Shown here: piece after piece, positions 61,756-64,000 of the stretch
How positions within the stretch are numbered: position 1 is the first letter of the stretch
Layout of the letters: every line of letters begins with the position of its first letter
Assembly: GCF_018863415.1 (NCBI RefSeq)
Contig: NZ_JAHKSN010000008.1
Span: 105,156-169,155 of the forward strand
Source: Deinococcus aestuarii
GTDB lineage: Bacteria; Deinococcota; Deinococci; Deinococcales; Deinococcaceae
Length of the DNA stretch: 64,000 bases
Direction of reading: 5' to 3'
Made by a program: the position numbers and the translations under genes
Notes under the pieces: generated by a model
Told to the model about the DNA's origin: nothing
Seen by the model: the letters and a program-made list of their open reading frames with translations, nothing else
Database searches by the model: none

Positions 61756-63594
61756 ATGGCCTTCCCCGACATACAGAGCTTCATGCGCCTGCTGGAGGAC
61801 CGGGGCGAACTCGTGCGCGTCTCGGTCCCGGTGGACCGCGAGCTGGAGATCACCGAGATCGCCGACCGCCTGGTGAAGTCGGGCGGTCCGGCGGTGCTGT
61901 TCGAGCACGTCAAGGGCAGCCCCTTCCCCCTCGTCATCGGGCTGATGGGCACCCGCGAGCGAACGGCGCTGGCCCTGGGGGTGAGGGACCTCGACGACCT
62001 CGCCGCCAAGGTCCGGCACCTGATCGACCTCAAGGGGAGCGGTGGCCTGGGTGGCCTGCTTGGCAACGTAGGCAAGCTGCGTGACGCGATGAACCTCCCG
62101 CCCCGCCGTGTCCGTTCCGGTCCCGCCCAGGAGGTCGTGTGGACGGGTGACGAGGTGGACCTCGGCAAACTCCCCATCCTCAAGTGCTGGCCCCTCGACG
62201 GCGGCCCCTTCGTGACCCTGCCGCTGGTGATCACCCGCGACCCCGAGACGGGTGAGCGCAACATGGGCATGTACCGGATGCAGGTCATGGGCCGCAACGT
62301 CACCGGGATGCACTGGCAGCGCCACAAGACGGGCACGAAGCATCTGGAGAAGGCGAAGCGCCTGGGCCAGCGGCTCGAAGTCGCCGTCGCCATCGGCGGG
62401 GACCCGGCCCTGATCTACGCGGCGACCGCGCCCCTTCCCCCCATCCCCGGCCTCGACGAGTTCGCCCTCGCGGGCTACCTGCGCGGCGAGCGGTATCCCG
62501 TGACGAAGGGCCTCACGGTGGATCTCGACGTGCCCGCCAATGCCGAATTCGTCCTCGAAGGCTACGTGGACCCGCAGGAGGATTGGGCGATGGAAGGCCC
62601 TTTCGGTGACCACACCGGCTTCTACACCCTCCCTGACCTCTACCCGCGCTTCCACGTCACGGCGGTCACGATGCGGAGGAACCCCGTCTACCCCGCCACC
62701 ATCGTGGGCCGCCCGCCGATGGAGGACGCCTACCTGATCGAGGCCTCCGAGCGCCTCTTCCTCCCCGCCGCGCAGCTCATCCTGCCGGAGGTCGTGGACT
62801 ACCACATGCCCCCCGCCGGGGTGGCCCACAACCTCGTCGTGGTGAGCATCAAGAAGACGTACCCCGGCCAGGCGTACAAGGTGGCGAACGGCCTCTTCGG
62901 CCTCGGCCAGATGATGTTCGCCAAGGTCATCGTCGTGGTGGACGAGGGCGTGCCAGTGAACGACTTCGGGGCCGTGTGGCGCGAGGTGACCGCGCGGGCC
63001 GAGCCGGGACGCGACACCCTGACCACGCGCGGCCCCACCGACGTGCTCGACCACTCCAGCCGCGGCTGGGGCTACGGCGGCAAGCTCATCATCGACGCCA
63101 CCCGCAAGCTCCCCGAGGAGGTGGGCAGCGCCGCGAGCAGCCGGGAGGATCAGGGCCAGGAGCGGGAGGAGGCGACCTTCACCCCCCATCTGTCGGGCGA
63201 TCTCCCCACCTTCGGGGGCGTCCTCGCCCAGCGCCAGACTCCGGACGGTTACTGGTACGTGGCGCTGCACAAGACCCGCCCCGGCCAGGCCCGGGCGCTT
63301 GCCGAGGTCTTTGCAGCCCACCCTGCCGCACGGGGCGTCCGTCACCTTCTGATCGGCGACGAGCAGACCGACGTGGGAAACGTCCAGGACGTGTGGTGGA
63401 CCATCCTCAACAACATCGACCCCGAGCGCGACGTGCGGCAGGTGGGAAACCTCCTCGCCTGGGACGGCGCCCGCAAACTGCCCGAAGAAGGCTTCGTGCG
63501 CGAGTGGCCCCCCAAGATCGAGATGACGCCCGAGGTGGTTCGCCGCGTGGACGCTCTGTGGCACATGTACGGGTTGACCGAGACCTCTCGCTGA
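61756..63594 (+). CDS. UbiD family decarboxylase (menaquinone/ubiquinone-type)
   Basis: 612 residues. It has the UbiD signatures: WQRHKTGTKHL and the EGPFGDHTGFY motif with the catalytic Glu-Arg-Glu environment, which uses prenylated FMN made by a UbiX partner. A C-terminal extension around residue 460-500 (SSREDQGQEREEA) is charged and variable. It may be the MqnL-like enzyme of the futalosine menaquinone pathway, as expected for Deinococcus. The start is six bases after TACACT (61744-61749). A UbiX gene is not in this window. Confidence 0.9.
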   Translation: MAFPDIQSFMRLLEDRGELVRVSVPVDRELEITEIADRLVKSGGPAVLFEHVKGSPFPLVIGLMGTRERTALALGVRDLDDLAAKVRHLIDLKGSGGLGGLLGNVGKLRDAMNLPPRRVRSGPAQEVVWTGDEVDLGKLPILKCWPLDGGPFVTLPLVITRDPETGERNMGMYRMQVMGRNVTGMHWQRHKTGTKHLEKAKRLGQRLEVAVAIGGDPALIYAATAPLPPIPGLDEFALAGYLRGERYPVTKGLTVDLDVPANAEFVLEGYVDPQEDWAMEGPFGDHTGFYTLPDLYPRFHVTAVTMRRNPVYPATIVGRPPMEDAYLIEASERLFLPAAQLILPEVVDYHMPPAGVAHNLVVVSIKKTYPGQAYKVANGLFGLGQMMFAKVIVVVDEGVPVNDFGAVWREVTARAEPGRDTLTTRGPTDVLDHSSRGWGYGGKLIIDATRKLPEEVGSAASSREDQGQEREEATFTPHLSGDLPTFGGVLAQRQTPDGYWYVALHKTRPGQARALAEVFAAHPAARGVRHLLIGDEQTDVGNVQDVWWTILNNIDPERDVRQVGNLLAWDGARKLPEEGFVREWPPKIEMTPEVVRRVDALWHMYGLTETSR

Positions 63595-63605
63595 CCTCCT
63601 CCCCT

Positions 63606-63633
63606 CACCCCTGCGAGCGGCCTCGCGGGGGTG
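63606..63633 (+). terminator. Intrinsic terminator after the UbiD gene, abutting the rRNA promoter
   Basis: CACCCCTGCGAG-CGGC-CTCGCGGGGGTG, a 12-bp stem with one G-T pair. Its 3' arm ends at 63633, immediately before TTGACA at 63634. Confidence 0.7.
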
Positions 63634-63662
63634 TTGACATCTTCGGGGCGAGGGCTTATAGT
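63634..63662 (+). promoter_or_regulatory. Ribosomal RNA operon promoter (consensus sigma70)
   Basis: TTGACA (63634-63639), a 17-bp spacer, TATAGT (63657-63662). Predicted transcription start near 63669, leading about 220 nt to the 16S 5' end. Small hairpins, for example GCCGCCC-GACA-GGGCGGT and GAGCC-GAGA-GGCTC, lie in the leader. Confidence 0.85.
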
Positions 63663-63695
63663 TCCCTTCGCCCGATCCGAAGGGCGAGGCGGAAC

Positions 63696-63732
<37 letters not shown>

Positions 63733-63888
63733 TGCAAGTGACGATGACAGGGCCGCCCGACAGGGCGGTGCGAGCGGACATCCCCCCAGGTGTCTCCAGA
63801 CTCGTGAGGAGCCGAGAGGCTCGACAGAAGCCAAGCGCAAGTGAGGCATCAAACACATCAACACTGTCCCTCGGGGCAATGCTGAACG

Positions 63889-64000
<112 letters not shown>

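Overview
This 64 kb window is a stretch of chromosome from a high-GC Deinococcus-type bacterium. The case rests on a 16S rRNA 5' end at the right edge that reads like Deinococcus-Thermus, a bacillithiol deacetylase (BshB1), a Deinococcus-style short RNase II, a MurE without the diaminopimelate-binding signature, a ferritin-like desiccation-type Tat lipoprotein, and many start codons placed 5-8 nt after a TANNNT hexamer, the arrangement of leaderless mRNAs known from Deinococcus. There is no transposase, phage gene, CRISPR array or tRNA that I can see. Almost all genes look like ordinary chromosomal housekeeping or accessory genes, and coding density is high.

Layout. 1-2.7 kb: a lipoprotein and two tandem alpha/beta hydrolases. 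2.8-8.4 kb: an RNA-repair operon on the minus strand (hen1, two polymerase-beta-type nucleotidyltransferases, pnkp), coupled by ATGA overlaps. 8.5-15 kb: MFS exporter, bshB1, PNPOx-like protein, rpmF, TRIC-type channel, a Cys/Met PLP enzyme and a class II photolyase. 15.1-17.2 kb: glmS preceded by a glmS ribozyme. 17.3-24.5 kb: ankyrin protein, two methyltransferases, surE, a LysM/M23 peptidase coupled to a small ABM-like protein, truA. 23.6-26.9 kb: aguA, a double GNAT and aguB (agmatine to putrescine). 27-30.8 kb: RNase II, then a three-gene operon whose products all carry a SHOCT-like helical motif (DUF4097-like, linker protein, DUF2089). 30.8-34.6 kb: secreted protein, frameshifted Uma2 pseudogene, GNAT, flavin reductase, xseB, plsC-like acyltransferase. 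34.5-37.1 kb: cobalamin riboswitch, a short leader ORF, B12-type ABC permease and ATPase, and a 2Fe-2S protein. 37.1-43.5 kb: small proteins, an HRDC protein fused to a degenerate PLP-type fold, a secreted protein, an UppS-type prenyltransferase, and the RNA ligase rtcB with a candidate leader ORF. 43.7-50.5 kb: SWIM protein, murE, two deoxynucleoside kinases, HtrA-like protease coupled to a cysteine-less FmdB homologue, acyl-CoA dehydrogenase. 50.8-63.6 kb: Crp-type regulator, alkA, DedA, HAD phosphatase, ferritin-like lipoprotein, S9 peptidase, SDR, M24 peptidase, ion channel, DUF4173-like membrane protein, UbiD decarboxylase. 63.6-64 kb: a near-consensus promoter, leader and the first ~110 nt of a 16S rRNA gene.

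Themes. RNA and DNA repair are unusually well represented: Pnkp/Hen1 plus RtcB for RNA, and photolyase, AlkA and XseB for DNA. Three RNA-level regulatory devices are visible (glmS ribozyme, cobalamin riboswitch with leader ORF, and promoter/hairpin arrangements at bshB1 and the rRNA operon). A short family of intergenic repeats built on TCAGCCGTCAGC occurs at five places and in one case forms part of a coding start. The product calls rest on motif recognition from the translated sequence; no database search was run.
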